NCBI RefSeq assembly: GCF_001654925.1
Contig: NZ_LXER01000028.1
Location: 44,309-108,308, forward strand
DNA from: Buttiauxella brennerae ATCC 51605
Lineage (GTDB): Bacteria; Pseudomonadota; Gammaproteobacteria; Enterobacterales; Enterobacteriaceae
Reading direction: 5' to 3'
DNA: 64,000 nucleotides
Made by a program: the position numbers and the translations under genes. The notes under the pieces were generated by a model. It searched no databases, had not been told where the DNA came from, and saw nothing but the letters and a program-made list of their open reading frames with translations. Shown piece after piece: positions 38,271 to 49,387 of the stretch (its first letter is position 1; each line of letters starts with the position of its first letter).

Positions 38271-38343
38271 AACGGGGTGCTAAGACGAAAGTCTGGCTGA
38301 GATAATACCCGTCGAACCTGATCCGGATAACGCCGGCGAAGGG
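38271..38343 (+). promoter_or_regulatory. TPP riboswitch (thi box) upstream of thiB
   Basis: The conserved aptamer elements are in order: ACGGGGTGC, GGCTGAGA (38295-38302), TACCCGTCGAACCTGATC and GGATAACGCCGGCGAAGGGA. Behind it a GGATTTGAG...CTCAAAGTCC hairpin (38342-38368) and the region before the GTG start form the probable expression platform. Thiamine diphosphate binding should lower thiBPQ expression. Confidence 0.95.
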
Positions 38344-38398
38344 ATTTGAGGCTCAATTCTCAAAGTCCTTTGCCACCCCTAATTCCAAGAGGTGCAAA

Positions 38399-39382
38399 GT
38401 GTTCAAAAAATTCCTGCCGTTACTGGCGCTCATCGCAGCCCCTGTTTTCGCCAAACCCCTGCTGACTGTTTACACCTACGACTCCTTTGCTGCCGACTGG
38501 GGCCCAGGCCCTGCGGTAAAAAAAGCCTTTGAAGCGGACTGCAATTGCGAGCTGAAATTCGTCGCACTCGAAGATGGTGTATCCTTACTTAATCGCCTTC
38601 GCATGGAAGGCAAAAACAGCAAAGCTGACGTGGTTCTGGGGCTGGATAACAACCTGCTGGAAGCTGCCGCGCAAACCAAACTGTTTGCCACGAGCAATAT
38701 CGATAGCAGCAAACTAAAAATCCCAGGTGGCTGGAATAACGATACGTTTGTGCCGTTCGATTACGGCTATTTCGCTTTTGTGTATGACAAAAACAAACTC
38801 AAAAACCCGCCGAAAAGCCTGAAAGAATTGGTTGAAAGCGACCAGAAATGGAAAGTGATTTACCAGGATCCACGCACCAGCACGCCAGGTCTCGGCCTGC
38901 TGTTATGGATGCAAAAAGTGTATGGCGACAAAACGCCTGAAGCCTGGACGAAACTGGTGAAAAAAACCGTCACCGTCACCAAAGGATGGTCTGAAGCCTA
39001 CGGCCTGTTCCTGAAAGGTGAAGGCGATCTGGTGATGAGCTACACCACTTCTCCGGCATATCACATTATTGAAGAGAAAAAAGATAACTACGCGGCAGCC
39101 AATTTCAGCGAAGGGCACTATTTGCAGGTCGAAGTAGCGGGCCGCCTGGCCTCCAGCAAACAGCCTGAGCTGGCGCAAAAGTTCATGAAATTCATCACAA
39201 CGCCTGAATTCCAGAACACCATTCCAACCGGCAACTGGATGTATCCGGTAACAGATGTGAAATTGCCGGAAGGCTTTAACGGCCTGGTCAAACCACAGAC
39301 CACGCTGGAGTTTAGCCCGCAAGACGTTTCATCCCATCGCGCCAGCTGGATCAGTGAATGGCAACGCTCCGTCAGCCGCTGA
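38399..39382 (+). CDS. thiB: Thiamine/TPP-binding periplasmic protein
   Basis: ThiB (TbpA) captures thiamine, thiamine phosphate and TPP in the periplasm for the ThiPQ transporter. The 327-residue protein starts with GTG (AGAGG upstream), has a signal peptide of about 18 residues (cleavage VFA-KPL) and the family start LTVYTYDSFAADWGPGP. ADVVLGLDNNLLEAA and QDPRTSTPGLGLLLWM are typical. It overlaps thiP by 25 bases and is preceded by a TPP riboswitch. Confidence 0.96.
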   Translation: MFKKFLPLLALIAAPVFAKPLLTVYTYDSFAADWGPGPAVKKAFEADCNCELKFVALEDGVSLLNRLRMEGKNSKADVVLGLDNNLLEAAAQTKLFATSNIDSSKLKIPGGWNNDTFVPFDYGYFAFVYDKNKLKNPPKSLKELVESDQKWKVIYQDPRTSTPGLGLLLWMQKVYGDKTPEAWTKLVKKTVTVTKGWSEAYGLFLKGEGDLVMSYTTSPAYHIIEEKKDNYAAANFSEGHYLQVEVAGRLASSKQPELAQKFMKFITTPEFQNTIPTGNWMYPVTDVKLPEGFNGLVKPQTTLEFSPQDVSSHRASWISEWQRSVSR

Positions 39383-40968
39383 TCCCCGGCTGGCTGATTC
39401 CAGGGCTATGCGCCGCCACGCTGGTGGTCGCCGTCGCCCTGGCGGCATTTCTGGCGTTGTGGTTTAACGCGCCGCAAACCGATATCCGCGCATTGGTGCA
39501 GGATAGTTATTTGTGGCACGTGCTGCGCTTCTCTTTCTGGCAGGCATTTCTCTCGGCTGCCCTTTCGGTGCTCCCGGCCATTTTTCTGGCCCGGGCGCTT
39601 TACCGACGCCGTTTCCCAGGGCGATTAGCACTGTTACGTCTGTGCGCCATGACGCTGGTGTTGCCGGTGTTAGTGGCGGTATTCGGCATTCTGACGGTGT
39701 ATGGCCGTGAAGGCTGGCTGGCCTCATTGTGCGCCAGACTTGGCATCGAATGGGGGTTCTCACCGTATGGCCTGAAAGGCATTTTGCTGGCACACGTCTT
39801 TTTCAACTTGCCGATGGCAACCCGCCTGCTGCTGCAGGCACTGGAAAATATCCCCAGCGAACAGCGCCAGGTCGCCGCACAGCTTGGTATGCAGGGCTGG
39901 AATTTCTTCCGCTTTGTCGAATGGCCGTGGTTACGGCGCCAGATCCTTCCTGCCGCCGCACTGATTTTTATGCTCTGCTTCGCAAGTTTTGCCACCGTGC
40001 TTTCACTGGGTGGCGGGCCGCAGGCAACCACCATTGAACTGGCTATCTTCCAGGCCCTCAGTTACGACTACGATCCCGCACGTGCGGCACTGCTCGCAAT
40101 AGTACAAATGGTTTGCTGCCTTGGCCTCGTTTTGATGAGCCAGCGGTTGAGCAAAGCGATTCCGGTGGGAATCAGCCAAATGCAAGGCTGGCGTGACCCG
40201 CAAGATAACCTGCGCCGCAAACTGTGCGACGGGTTGTTAATTTCACTCGCAATGTTGCTGCTGTTGCCCCCGCTGCTGGCGGTCATCATTGATGGCATCA
40301 ACAGCGGTTTTAACAGCGTGCTTTCCCAGCCAATTCTCTGGCAGGCATTATTCACCTCGTTAAGAATTGCAGTCGGCGCGGGGCTGATAAGCGTCGTCAT
40401 TACGGTAATGCTGCTGTGGAGTTCACGTGAATTGCGCCTGCGCAACCGCGCATTTGCCGGGCAAGCGCTGGAGTTGAGCGGCATGTTAATTCTCGCCATG
40501 CCGGGCATCGTGCTGGCGACCGGCTTTTTCCTGTTGCTTAATAACACGGTAGGTTTGCCGCAATCCGCCGATGGCATTGTGATTTTCACCAATGCATTAA
40601 TGGCGGTTCCATACGCCCTAAAAGTGCTGGAAAACCCGATGCTGGATGTGGCGGAACGCTACAACAAGCTGTGCCAGTCGCTGAATATCAGCGGCTTAAA
40701 CCGCCTGCGTTATATCGAATTACGCGCGCTAAAACCGCCTCTGGCGCAAGCGCTGGCGTTTGCCTGTGTGCTGTCGATTGGTGATTTTGGCGTAGTGGCG
40801 CTGTTCGGTAATGAAGATTTCCGCACGCTGCCGTTTTATCTTTATCAGCAAATTGGTTCATATCGCAGCCAGGATGGTGCGGTTACTGCGCTTATCCTGC
40901 TGATACTGTGCTTTGCTTTATTCACATTGATTGAAAAACTTCCGGGACGCCATGCTAACGCTAACTGA
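39358..40968 (+). CDS. thiP: Thiamine/TPP ABC transporter permease
   Basis: ThiP is the inner membrane channel of the thiamine importer. The 536-residue protein, the E. coli length, is a fused permease with two halves of about six helices. Each half has an EAA loop contacting Thi[26 protein letters not shown] near 180-205 and [25 protein letters not shown] near 435-460. It overlaps thiB (25 bases) and thiQ (17 bases). Confidence 0.96.
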   Translation: MATLRQPLIPGWLIPGLCAATLVVAVALAAFLALWFNAPQTDIRALVQDSYLWHVLRFSFWQAFLSAALSVLPAIFLARALYRRRFPGRLALLRLCAMTLVLPVLVAVFGILTVYGREGWLASLCARLGIEWGFSPYGLKGILLAHVFFNLPMATRLLLQALENIPSEQRQVAAQLGMQGWNFFRFVEWPWLRRQILPAAALIFMLCFASFATVLSLGGGPQATTIELAIFQALSYDYDPARAALLAIVQMVCCLGLVLMSQRLSKAIPVGISQMQGWRDPQDNLRRKLCDGLLISLAMLLLLPPLLAVIIDGINSGFNSVLSQPILWQALFTSLRIAVGAGLISVVITVMLLWSSRELRLRNRAFAGQALELSGMLILAMPGIVLATGFFLLLNNTVGLPQSADGIVIFTNALMAVPYALKVLENPMLDVAERYNKLCQSLNISGLNRLRYIELRALKPPLAQALAFACVLSIGDFGVVALFGNEDFRTLPFYLYQQIGSYRSQDGAVTALILLILCFALFTLIEKLPGRHANAN

Positions 40969-41656
40969 TGTAACCTGGCTCTATCACCATTTACCGATGC
41001 GCTTTTCGATGAAGATAACCGCTGGAGAACGCGTTGCGGTGCTGGGGCCAAGCGGGGCGGGGAAAAGTACGCTGCTGAGTTTGATTGCCGGTTTTCTCAC
41101 CCCTGCCAGCGGGCAGATTATGCTGAATGGCAACGACCATACGGCGACGGCACCCGCACAGCGCCCGGTGTCGATGCTGTTCCAGGAGAACAATCTTTTC
41201 AACCACCTGACGGTGCGCCAGAACATTGGCCTGGGGCTAAACCCCGGCCTTAAGCTCAGCGCGGCACAACAGGAACGCCTGGCGACGATTGCCAGCCAGA
41301 TGGCGATAAGTGATTTACTCGACAGGCTGCCAGCGCAGCTTTCCGGCGGCCAGCGCCAGCGTGTCGCTCTCGCCCGTTGCCTGGTGCGTGAACAACCGAT
41401 TTTGCTGCTTGATGAGCCATTTTCAGCACTCGACCCGGCGCTACGCCAGGAGATGCTGCAACTGCTCGATAACCTGTGTCGCCAGCAGCAGCTGACGCTA
41501 TTGATGGTGTCACACAGTATTGAAGATGCAGCGCGAATTGCCGAAAGAAGTCTGGTGGTGGTCGATGGCCGTATCGCCTGGGATGGCGATACGGCAACCT
41601 TATTGAGCGGAGAAGCCAGTGCATCAGCACTGTTGGGCATTAGTGGTGCCCGGTGA
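40952..41656 (+). CDS. thiQ: Thiamine/TPP ABC transporter ATPase
   Basis: ThiQ powers the thiamine importer. The 234-residue protein has Walker [12 protein letters not shown] (about 32-42), the Q loop in [12 protein letters not shown] signature [15 protein letters not shown], Walker [15 protein letters not shown] and the H loop LMVSHS. Start at ATG 40952, inside the thiP end, matches relatives; an upstream frame extension adds seven residues. Its stop overlaps the convergent yabI end by 17 bases. Confidence 0.95.
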   Translation: MLTLTDVTWLYHHLPMRFSMKITAGERVAVLGPSGAGKSTLLSLIAGFLTPASGQIMLNGNDHTATAPAQRPVSMLFQENNLFNHLTVRQNIGLGLNPGLKLSAAQQERLATIASQMAISDLLDRLPAQLSGGQRQRVALARCLVREQPILLLDEPFSALDPALRQEMLQLLDNLCRQQQLTLLMVSHSIEDAARIAERSLVVVDGRIAWDGDTATLLSGEASASALLGISGAR

Positions 41657-42413
41657 GCACTTTCCAAAGAATGCTGCGGTAAATCGGCATCATCGGGTGC
41701 ATCTGAATGGCGACAAAACTCGCCACTGCCAGTACCGCCATTGAAGGTGCTAACCAGTGTAAACGGGCACGCGGCAAATAAGGTGTCAAACGGTCAGCAC
41801 TTGCTTTACCGCTACGCCACCAGCGCCAGCACAACCACCCTGCAAGCCACAGAGCCAATGCCACCAGCAGCAACAACCATTTAAAGCTGCTGCTTTGCAT
41901 ATCGGCAGGAATATCAATTGCGGCACCCGCCAGAATCCCCGGCAAGAAGTAGATGGGCGGCCAGAAAATGCAGCCAATAATGTTCGGGACGATAAATTTA
42001 GAAACCGGAAGATCTAACATGCCCGCGACCATCGGCACCAGTGGGCGCGTTGGGCCAACAAAGCGGCCGACCAGGATGGTAAACATGCTGTGCTGATGCA
42101 GCGCATGCTCGGTTTTATCCAGCAGCGCTTTGTTCTTTTTCATAAACGACCAGCGATGCAGCGGCCCTTTAAAGCGGCCTCCCAGCCAGAACGAAATCCA
42201 GTCGCCCAACAGGCAACCGACAATCCCGGCAGCCCAGGCGTGATAAAAACCCACCTGACCGCCACCAATCAGCGCGCCAAGCCCCGCCATCATTACTGTG
42301 CCTGGAAGGATAAGCCCCACCAGCGCCAGAGATTCCAGAAAGGCCACCAGCATCACCGCAAAAAGCGAATACGCCACTGACTGAGTAATAAAGTGTTCCA
42401 GCAAAGCTTCCAT
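41640..42413 (-). CDS. yabI: DedA family inner membrane protein YabI
   Basis: YabI belongs to the DedA/VTT family, inner membrane proteins linked to lipid carrier or lipid translocation; its own substrate is not established. From ATG 42413 it is 257 residues (E. coli 254). The DedA core is visible: [34 protein letters not shown] and [22 protein letters not shown] with the conserved arginine-proline region. It is convergent with thiQ and divergent in position from araC with an ERIC element between. Confidence 0.93.
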   Translation of the reverse strand: MEALLEHFITQSVAYSLFAVMLVAFLESLALVGLILPGTVMMAGLGALIGGGQVGFYHAWAAGIVGCLLGDWISFWLGGRFKGPLHRWSFMKKNKALLDKTEHALHQHSMFTILVGRFVGPTRPLVPMVAGMLDLPVSKFIVPNIIGCIFWPPIYFLPGILAGAAIDIPADMQSSSFKWLLLLVALALWLAGWLCWRWWRSGKASADRLTPYLPRARLHWLAPSMAVLAVASFVAIQMHPMMPIYRSILWKVLTGHH

Positions 42414-42498
42414 AAAGCGTCCGTCGAGAAACGAGTGGGCGATTCTCCTGAGAGATGGGATAACCGTCAAGCCATGATTTGTGTCATCCAATTATAGT

Positions 42499-42622
<124 letters not shown>

Positions 42623-42624
42623 AG

Positions 42625-43470
42625 CTACTCGCAGCCTGCACGAAACTCACTCGGGCTGGCACCGGTACATTTCTTAAAGACGCGTGAAAAATAGAGCTGG
42701 TCTTCAAAACCGACGTTGCGCCCGACGCTGGCAATCGGCATGCGGGTGGTGCTGAGCAACAGTTTTGCCTGGAGAATGCGTTGGTCTTCACGCCAGCTTA
42801 AAACGCTGACACCAAGCTGCTGGCGGAACAGATGCGACAGGCGTGAAGGCGATAAACAGACATGCTGCGCCACCCCTGCAATATCAAAATGGTTATCGGC
42901 CAAGTGGTCGCTGATATACTGGCAGGCATCGCGGACACGGTTATCAAGCGGTGGATTGAGGGAGGCATTCAGCACCTCCATGCGCCGCAACAACAACTGC
43001 TCTAACAGGTTAATCGCCAGCAATTCAGCGTAGCGCCCTTCTGCCTGCCCGGCTTCAATTATCTGGCCAAACAACTGTGAAAAATTCTGCTGATGGGCGT
43101 CATCAGGTCGGAAGAAACCGGTATGCGCAAAGATAGGGTCCCAGTTTAACCACTCCTGCCAGTACGCACGCGGACGGAAGTAAACCCACTGGTGATACCA
43201 CTCTTTACTGTCCGGGGCGCGGCCATAGTGATGCACTTCACCCGGAGGGAAAAGCAGAATATCGCCAGGACGGCAGACGTAGTTTTTCCCCTGATTATTG
43301 ATAACCCCTTCACCCTTCACCGTTAAATTAAGGATGTAACCTTTCATTCCTAACGGACGGTCGATGAAAAAATCCAGCGGCCCTTCGGCTTCAATCGGCG
43401 TTAATCCCGCGACTAAATGGGCATTAAAAGAGTACCCCGGTAACAGAGGGTCATTTTGCATTTCAGCCAT
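42625..43470 (-). CDS. araC: Arabinose-responsive regulator AraC
   Basis: AraC represses or activates araBAD depending on bound L-arabinose. The 281-residue protein has the N-terminal arm and cupin sensor domain ([34 protein letters not shown]), a helical dimer region, and two helix-turn-helices in the C-terminal domain ([22 protein letters not shown] and [21 protein letters not shown]). Compared with E. coli AraC (292) it ends 11 residues earlier, as I recall for Salmonella. Start ATG 43470 chosen over an upstream TTG. Divergent from araB. Confidence 0.95.
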   Translation of the reverse strand: MAEMQNDPLLPGYSFNAHLVAGLTPIEAEGPLDFFIDRPLGMKGYILNLTVKGEGVINNQGKNYVCRPGDILLFPPGEVHHYGRAPDSKEWYHQWVYFRPRAYWQEWLNWDPIFAHTGFFRPDDAHQQNFSQLFGQIIEAGQAEGRYAELLAINLLEQLLLRRMEVLNASLNPPLDNRVRDACQYISDHLADNHFDIAGVAQHVCLSPSRLSHLFRQQLGVSVLSWREDQRILQAKLLLSTTRMPIASVGRNVGFEDQLYFSRVFKKCTGASPSEFRAGCE

Positions 43471-43680
43471 CAACAAGCTCGCTATTCAAGAGGGATTACA
43501 GAAACAATTTGTCCATATCCGTGCTATGCCTTGCCAGGGCAACACTGTCTGAACCGTAAACCGTCCGATTCTCATCATAAAGCCGCAATTTACCTGCACC
43601 TATGCTTTTTATCTGACAACCAGGAGGTTTTAAGAAGATAACCAATGTGTTTATAAAAGTAGCAGAAATATCCACATCGA

Positions 43681-43776
43681 TTATTTGCGGGGCGTCACAC
43701 TTCTCAAAGGCACAGCACATTTCTCCATAACTACAGCGAATACGACCTGACTGTTTTTCTGCATAAAAACTAATGT
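43681..43776 (+). promoter_or_regulatory. araBAD control region: CRP site, araI1, araI2 and -10
   Basis: By alignment with the E. coli region, TTATTTGCGGGGCGTCACAC (43681-43700) is the CRP site, AGCACATTTCTCCATAA (43714-43730) the araI1 half-site, AGCGAATACGACCTGA (43735-43750) the araI2 half-site, and TAATGT (43771-43776) a likely -10. The I1-to-I2 offset of 21 bases places the two AraC monomers on one DNA face. The distal araO2 site was not located with confidence. Confidence 0.85.
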
Positions 43777-43810
43777 CATTTCCATAGATAACAGGTCAGG
43801 GAGTTTAAAA

Positions 43811-45517
43811 ATGTCGATTGCGCTGGGCCTCGATTTTGGTAGCGATTCTGTTCGCGCTTTAGCCGTTGATTGTGAAAATGGTGCAGAGCTTGCGACCAGT
43901 GTGGAATGGTATCCACGCTGGCAGGAAGGCCAATATTGCGACGCCCCAAACAACCAGTTTCGCCATCACCCACGAGACTATATTGAGTCCATGGAACGGG
44001 CAGTAAAAACCGTTCTCGCCGAACTGACGGCTGAACAGCGCGCCCGGGTTTGTGGTATTGGCGTTGACAGCACCGGTTCAACTCCCGCGCCAATTGATGC
44101 CCAAGGGAATGTGCTGGCTCTGACGCCAGAGTTTGCCGACAACCCGAACGCCATGTTTGTGTTGTGGAAAGATCACACCGCAGTAGAAGAAGCCGAAGCC
44201 ATTACCCGCTTGTGCCATCAGTCTGGGAAAGATGACTACTCCCGTTATATCGGCGGCATCTACTCGAGCGAATGGTTCTGGGCAAAAATCCTGCACGTGA
44301 CCCGCGCTGACCCAAAAGTGGCCAAAGCAGCTGTGTCGTGGATTGAATTGTGTGACTGGGTTCCCGCACTGCTTTCCGGCACCACCCAACCGCAGGATAT
44401 TCGCCGTGGCCGCTGTAGCGCCGGGCATAAGTCTTTGTGGCATGAAAGCTGGGGCGGTCTTCCTCCGGCCAGTTTCTTCGACGAGTTAGATCCGGTTATT
44501 AACCAGAATCTGGCTTACCCGATGTTTACCGAAACCTGGACTGCTGATGTTCCGGTTGGGACACTTTCCCCCGAATGGTCTGAACGCCTCGGTCTGCCGC
44601 AAAACGTGGTGATTTCCGGTGGCGCGTTTGACTGCCATATGGGCGCTGTTGGCGCTGGTGCACAGCCGAACACGCTGGTGAAAGTTATCGGCACCTCCAC
44701 TTGCGACATTTTGATTGCCGACAAACCCACCGTTGGCGACCGCGCAGTAAAAGGCATTTGTGGGCAGGTTGATGGTAGCGTGATCCCTGATTTTATCGGC
44801 CTCGAAGCCGGGCAATCGGCATTCGGCGATATCTACGCCTGGTTTGGCCGTGTCCTTGGCTGGCCGCTGGAACAACTGGCGCTTGCACATCCGGAACTGC
44901 GTGAGCAAATCAATGCCAGCAAGAAACAACTGCTGCCGGCGCTGACGGAAGCCTGGGCTAAGAACCCCTCTCTTGAGCATCTGCCGGTCGTACTCGACTG
45001 GTTTAACGGCCGTCGCACCCCGAATGCCAACCAGCGCCTGAAAGGGGTGATCACCGATTTAAACCTGGCGACCGATGCACCCGCGCTGTTCGGTGGGCTG
45101 ATTGCCGCAACCGCCTTTGGTGCCCGCGCCATTATGGAGTGCTTCACCGAACAAGGTATCCCCGTCACTCACGTGATGGCGCTTGGCGGAATTGCACGAA
45201 AATCCCCGGTCATCATGCAGGTTTGCTCTGACGTACTAAATCGTCCATTGCAGATTGTTGCCTCTGACCAGTGCTGCGCATTAGGCGCCGCCATTTTTGC
45301 CGCCGTTGCGGCGGGCATTCACGCGGATATTTCCCGCGCCCAGCTCGCTATGGCCAGCCAGATTGAAAGCACCCTGCAACCTGATTCCCAACGCGCCGAG
45401 CGCTTTGAACAGCTCTATCGCCGTTACCAGCAATGGGCGGTTAGCGCGGAACAACACTATCTCCCTTCTGCCCCAGCTGCGGTTACTCGTGTAGCTCAGG
45501 CCACTGTGACCCATTAA
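43811..45517 (+). CDS. araB: L-ribulokinase
   Basis: AraB phosphorylates L-ribulose to L-ribulose 5-phosphate. The 568-residue protein (E. coli 566) is a FGGY-family carbohydrate kinase: N-terminal [17 protein letters not shown] for phosphate binding, [30 protein letters not shown] in the middle and [17 protein letters not shown] near the C-terminus. First gene of araBAD, with the araA reading frame 10 bases downstream. Confidence 0.97.
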   Translation: MSIALGLDFGSDSVRALAVDCENGAELATSVEWYPRWQEGQYCDAPNNQFRHHPRDYIESMERAVKTVLAELTAEQRARVCGIGVDSTGSTPAPIDAQGNVLALTPEFADNPNAMFVLWKDHTAVEEAEAITRLCHQSGKDDYSRYIGGIYSSEWFWAKILHVTRADPKVAKAAVSWIELCDWVPALLSGTTQPQDIRRGRCSAGHKSLWHESWGGLPPASFFDELDPVINQNLAYPMFTETWTADVPVGTLSPEWSERLGLPQNVVISGGAFDCHMGAVGAGAQPNTLVKVIGTSTCDILIADKPTVGDRAVKGICGQVDGSVIPDFIGLEAGQSAFGDIYAWFGRVLGWPLEQLALAHPELREQINASKKQLLPALTEAWAKNPSLEHLPVVLDWFNGRRTPNANQRLKGVITDLNLATDAPALFGGLIAATAFGARAIMECFTEQGIPVTHVMALGGIARKSPVIMQVCSDVLNRPLQIVASDQCCALGAAIFAAVAAGIHADISRAQLAMASQIESTLQPDSQRAERFEQLYRRYQQWAVSAEQHYLPSAPAAVTRVAQATVTH

Positions 45518-45527
45518 GGACATGACG

Positions 45528-47030
45528 ATGAACATTTTTGAACAATATGAAGTGTGGTTTGTAATTGGCAGCCAGCATCTCTACGGTGCGGAAACGTTGC
45601 GTCAGGTAAATCAACACGCCGAACAGGTTGTGAATGCGCTCAACAAAGAAGCCAAACTGCCGTGCAAACTGGTGTTGAAACCTTTGGGTACGTCGCCGGA
45701 TGAAATTACCGCTATCTGCCGCGATGCCAGCTACAGCGATAAATGTGCCGGAATGGTAGTGTGGCTGCACACCTTCTCGCCGGCAAAAATGTGGATCAAC
45801 GGCCTGAGCATCCTGACCAAGCCGCTGCTGCAATTCCATACCCAGTTCAATGCGCAAATCCCATGGGGCAGTATTGATATGGACTTTATGAACCTGAACC
45901 AGACCGCGCATGGCGGCCGTGAGTTCGGTTTTATCGGCGCACGTATGCGCCAGCAGCACACCGTGGTGACCGGTCATTGGCAAGATCCACAAGCCCATCA
46001 ACGCATTGGTTCCTGGATGCGCCAGGCGGTGTCCAAACAAGATACTCGTCAGCTAAAAGTGGTGCGTTTTGGTGACAACATGCGTGAAGTTGCCGTGACC
46101 GATGGCGACAAAGTTGCCGCGCAGATGAAATTCGGCTTCTCCGTTAATACCTATGCGGTCGGCGACCTAGTTGAAGTGGTTAACGCTGTCAGCGAAGGGG
46201 ATGTCAACGCGCTGGTCGATGAATACGAAAGCAGTTACCGCCTGACCGCCGTTGCGCAAATCAATGGTGAAAAACGCCAGAATGTCATTGATGCCGCGCG
46301 CATTGAATTGGGGATGAAACAGTTCCTCGAACATGGCGGTTTCAACGCCTTTACCACTACCTTTGAAGACCTGCATGGCCTGAAACAACTTCCGGGCCTT
46401 GCAGTGCAACGCCTGATGCAGCAAGGCTACGGCTTTGCGGGCGAAGGCGACTGGAAAACTGCCGCTTTGCTTCGCATCATGAAGGTGATGTCAACCGGTC
46501 TGCAAGGCGGCACCTCTTTCATGGAGGACTACACCTATCACTTCGAAAATGGCAACGATATGGTGCTCGGCTCCCACATGCTGGAAGTCTGCCCTTCGAT
46601 CGCACTGGCTGAAAAAGCGATTCTCGATGTGCAGCATTTAGGGATCGGTGGCAAAGACGATCCTGCCCGCTTGATCTTCTCAACGCAAACTGGCCCTGCT
46701 CTGAACGCAAGCCTTATCGATCTTGGCGATCGTTTCCGCCTGCTGGTGAACTGCGTTGATACCGTTGAAGCCCCGCACCAGTTGCCGAAACTTCCGGTGG
46801 CTAATGCTCTGTGGAAAGCACAACCCGATCTACCAACCGCTTCTGAAGCGTGGATCCTGGCCGGTGGCGCGCACCACACGGTGTTCAGCCAGTCTCTGAC
46901 GCTTGACGATATGCGCTTGTTCAGCGAATTGCATGGCATCGAACTGTCGGTTATCGACAACGATACCCGCCTGCCTGCGTTTAAAGATTCGCTGCGCTGG
47001 AACGAGGTTTATTACAGCTTCAAACGCTAG
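45528..47030 (+). CDS. araA: L-arabinose isomerase
   Basis: AraA converts L-arabinose to L-ribulose with Mn2+. From ATG 45528 the protein is 500 residues, the E. coli length. An earlier ATG at 45522 lies too close to the AAGGA ribosome binding site, so 45528 is preferred. Family motifs are [45 protein letters not shown] and [17 protein letters not shown]; metal-ligand residues fall in [10 protein letters not shown] and later histidines. Second gene of araBAD; a palindromic repeat separates it from araD. Confidence 0.97.
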   Translation: MNIFEQYEVWFVIGSQHLYGAETLRQVNQHAEQVVNALNKEAKLPCKLVLKPLGTSPDEITAICRDASYSDKCAGMVVWLHTFSPAKMWINGLSILTKPLLQFHTQFNAQIPWGSIDMDFMNLNQTAHGGREFGFIGARMRQQHTVVTGHWQDPQAHQRIGSWMRQAVSKQDTRQLKVVRFGDNMREVAVTDGDKVAAQMKFGFSVNTYAVGDLVEVVNAVSEGDVNALVDEYESSYRLTAVAQINGEKRQNVIDAARIELGMKQFLEHGGFNAFTTTFEDLHGLKQLPGLAVQRLMQQGYGFAGEGDWKTAALLRIMKVMSTGLQGGTSFMEDYTYHFENGNDMVLGSHMLEVCPSIALAEKAILDVQHLGIGGKDDPARLIFSTQTGPALNASLIDLGDRFRLLVNCVDTVEAPHQLPKLPVANALWKAQPDLPTASEAWILAGGAHHTVFSQSLTLDDMRLFSELHGIELSVIDNDTRLPAFKDSLRWNEVYYSFKR

Positions 47031-47040
47031 TTTCTTTGGC

Positions 47041-47116
47041 CCTCACCCTAACCCTCTCCCCCAGGAGAGGGGATTTCCTTTTCCCCCTAGCCCTCAGGGA
47101 GAGGGTCGGGGTGAGG
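47041..47116. repeat. Two-hairpin palindromic repeat, copy 2, between araA and araD
   Basis: Outer arms CCTCACCCTAACCCTCTCCC and GGGAGAGGGTCGGGGTGAGG are near-perfect inverted repeats enclosing smaller ones. The sequence is closely related to the element at 15676-15756. It is transcribed within araBAD, where REP-type elements in E. coli protect upstream mRNA and lower downstream expression; that effect is inferred here. Confidence 0.8.
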
Positions 47117-47142
47117 ATTGTTTGACAAACTAAGGATCAAAC

Positions 47143-47838
47143 ATGTTAGAAGATCTCAAACGTCAGGTGCTCGAAGCGAATCTCGCGCTGCCAAAACACA
47201 ACCTGGTGACGCTGACCTGGGGTAACGTCAGCGCCGTCGATCGTGAACGGGGGGTGCTGGTCATCAAACCGTCCGGCGTCGATTACAGCATCATGACGGC
47301 TGAAGACATGGTAGTGGTGAGCCTCGAAACCGGCGAAGTGGTTGAAGGCAATAAAAAACCTTCGTCAGATACACCAACCCATCGCCTGCTGTATCTGCAA
47401 TTTCCGCACATCGGCGGCATCGTCCACACCCACTCGCGCCACGCGACCATTTGGGCGCAGGCCGGGAAATCCATTCCCGCAACGGGCACCACTCACGCGG
47501 ATTACTTTTACGGCACCATCCCTTGCACTCGCAAAATGACCGATGAAGAGATCAACGGTGATTACGAATGGCAAACCGGTGAAGTCATCGTGAAAACCTT
47601 TGCTGAACGAGGGATCGATGCCGCACAAATGCCCGGGGTGCTGGTGCATTCTCACGGCCCATTTGCCTGGGGAAAAGATCCGGTTGATGCGGTTCATAAC
47701 GCGATCGTGCTGGAAGAAGTGGCCTATATGGGAATATTCTGTCGACATCTTTCCCCTGAATTACCGGATATGCAACAAACGCTGCTGGATAAACATTATT
47801 TGCGTAAGCATGGCGCGAAGGCTTATTACGGGCAGTAG
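47143..47838 (+). CDS. araD: L-ribulose-5-phosphate 4-epimerase
   Basis: AraD converts L-ribulose 5-phosphate to D-xylulose 5-phosphate, sending arabinose into the pentose phosphate pathway. The 231-residue protein matches the E. coli length. Class II aldolase-like zinc ligands are visible in [10 protein letters not shown] (H95, H97) and [12 protein letters not shown] (H171). [14 protein letters not shown] and [10 protein letters not shown] are phosphate-binding features. An AAGGA ribosome binding site precedes the ATG. Last gene of araBAD; the next genes are AT-rich and unrelated. Confidence 0.97.
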   Translation: MLEDLKRQVLEANLALPKHNLVTLTWGNVSAVDRERGVLVIKPSGVDYSIMTAEDMVVVSLETGEVVEGNKKPSSDTPTHRLLYLQFPHIGGIVHTHSRHATIWAQAGKSIPATGTTHADYFYGTIPCTRKMTDEEINGDYEWQTGEVIVKTFAERGIDAAQMPGVLVHSHGPFAWGKDPVDAVHNAIVLEEVAYMGIFCRHLSPELPDMQQTLLDKHYLRKHGAKAYYGQ

Positions 47839-47996
47839 TTAAAAGTGGCGCTAATAAGCGTCACATCTTTCTAAATAAACTCCAGGTTAATTTTTTGGTA
47901 TTAATCTCGTAAATTACTTAATCTGATACAATACATTTTTAGCATTTGTATTTATTAAAACATAGGCATATAACTCAGTTAAAAAGGAGAGTTTAT

Positions 47997-48476
47997 ATGG
48001 CTAACTTAGTTTACATGACAACAACAGGTGAAAAACAAGGTTACATCTCTCAAGGATGCGGAGCCTACGACTCCCTAGGAAATAAATGCCAAATCAATCA
48101 TCTGGATCAAATATTTGTTTTGGCACTCACACACAGCACTCATCGGCAACAACATATCAATCACCAACCCCTTAGCATTACTAAACTAATCGATAAATCG
48201 TCGCCATTATTTGGCGTTGCCATCGTAAATAATGAAAAGCTTCAGTGTGTTATTGATGTCTACAGTACCGATAAAACAGGCTTTAACAGGAAATATTATT
48301 CCATTGAGCTCAGGGACGCATTCTTGGCTGACGTTTCTATTAATATTCCTCATTCGATAGATCATAACGATGCCCAACCAGAAGAAACTCTCCTCCTCAG
48401 TTTTAAAAGTATTACATGGAATCATCATGTTGCTGGGACTTCAGGTTATAGTTTTTGGGAAGATAATGTTTATTAG
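47997..48476 (+). CDS. hcp: Type VI secretion system Hcp family protein (orphan)
   Basis: Hcp forms the hexameric tube of the type VI secretion system and can carry small effectors in its lumen. The 159-residue product has the Hcp1-family pattern: MANLVYMTTTGEKQGYISQGC at the start, a DQIFVLALTHSTHRQQHINHQP region, and the C-terminal SITWNHHVAGTSGYSFWEDN. An AGGAGAG ribosome binding site selects ATG 47997. No other secretion-system gene is in the window, so it is an orphan copy needing apparatus encoded elsewhere. The AT-rich bases contrast with ara genes upstream. Confidence 0.88.
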   Translation: MANLVYMTTTGEKQGYISQGCGAYDSLGNKCQINHLDQIFVLALTHSTHRQQHINHQPLSITKLIDKSSPLFGVAIVNNEKLQCVIDVYSTDKTGFNRKYYSIELRDAFLADVSINIPHSIDHNDAQPEETLLLSFKSITWNHHVAGTSGYSFWEDNVY

Positions 48477-48481
48477 GGGGA

Positions 48482-49363
48482 ATGATGAGCAAAAGAGAAG
48501 ATATTAGAGATGCTTCGATGGCATTATCCATGGATAACGGCTTAATATATACAAAATTATTAGGATGGATAGACCTTGGTCACGCCCAGGCTAATGATGC
48601 GAGAAGGCTAAAATCAATATTACTCGAAGAGCAAGGCCGCAAGTTTTTCCCAGAGTTCAACGATTGGTATTTCCCGGTGGATTACTATCAGGAAATGGGG
48701 AAAAACGAGAAAATCTTTGGCCTCCAATTTGAAGGCAGAATTGGCGTTCATAGTCCTCTGATGGTTAAGTCATGTCTTACCTGGGAAGTGAAGCGAAGAA
48801 TAGCGCTCACAATCATGATGAAGACAGCTTACAGATTTGAGGCTTTTCAAGAATCCTCGCTATTTAGTTGGCGTTCAGATAGCGGTTTTAGTGGTGAAGA
48901 TATGGTGTCTGATCTTGTTGGCTTTTATCGTATATTTGGTGAGGGTATTGATCCCGTAATTCTTGCTCAACCGACAACTAAAGAATATGCATTATGGATT
49001 TGGGATTACTATGGGGCTATAGGTACTTTCAAAAACAAAGAATTTAGACCATTACTATTTCCCTCTCCTTCACCACATAGTAAAAGTTCACCACGAAAAG
49101 GTTTTTTGCCTTCATGGCTAAATTATATAAAGCCTTTATCTGATTTAGAAAACAACCACATTCTTAATAGATATCAAAACGAACCTCTAAAGGATTTATT
49201 TACTGATACAAACAGAATAAATCAAGAACTATACGTATCGTTAAGAAAGCGTGGATGGGATGTCACTAACAACCAGAAAAACACTCTTATGCCACCTAAC
49301 ATCCATATGTCAGAACATACACCATTAAGAGTTGATTATTTTACTATTGATAATGACTACTAA
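48482..49363 (+). CDS. Uncharacterised protein downstream of Hcp; candidate cargo/effector
   Basis: A 293-residue protein starting five bases after hcp, with a GGGGG ribosome binding site; either of two adjacent ATGs could be used. There is no signal peptide or membrane segment. Notable patches are GWIDLGHAQANDARRL (28-43), RIALTIMMKTAYRFEAFQE (106-124) and SDSGFSGEDMVSDLVGFYR (132-150), which recall the layout of DUF4056-like proteins, with H34, E120 and the E139-D140 pair as possible active-site residues. I do not know its function. Position between Hcp and a membrane-anchored protein fits a type VI effector; this is inference. Confidence 0.6.
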   Translation: MMSKREDIRDASMALSMDNGLIYTKLLGWIDLGHAQANDARRLKSILLEEQGRKFFPEFNDWYFPVDYYQEMGKNEKIFGLQFEGRIGVHSPLMVKSCLTWEVKRRIALTIMMKTAYRFEAFQESSLFSWRSDSGFSGEDMVSDLVGFYRIFGEGIDPVILAQPTTKEYALWIWDYYGAIGTFKNKEFRPLLFPSPSPHSKSSPRKGFLPSWLNYIKPLSDLENNHILNRYQNEPLKDLFTDTNRINQELYVSLRKRGWDVTNNQKNTLMPPNIHMSEHTPLRVDYFTIDNDY

Positions 49364-49387
49364 TTTTATATGTATGGACTATTAACC

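Noticed and set aside
48482..49363. Naming the protein after Hcp as a specific toxin such as an amidase or nuclease
   Set aside because: Resemblance to DUF4056-like proteins is only pattern-based and that family has no assigned activity; no known toxin motif was seen.
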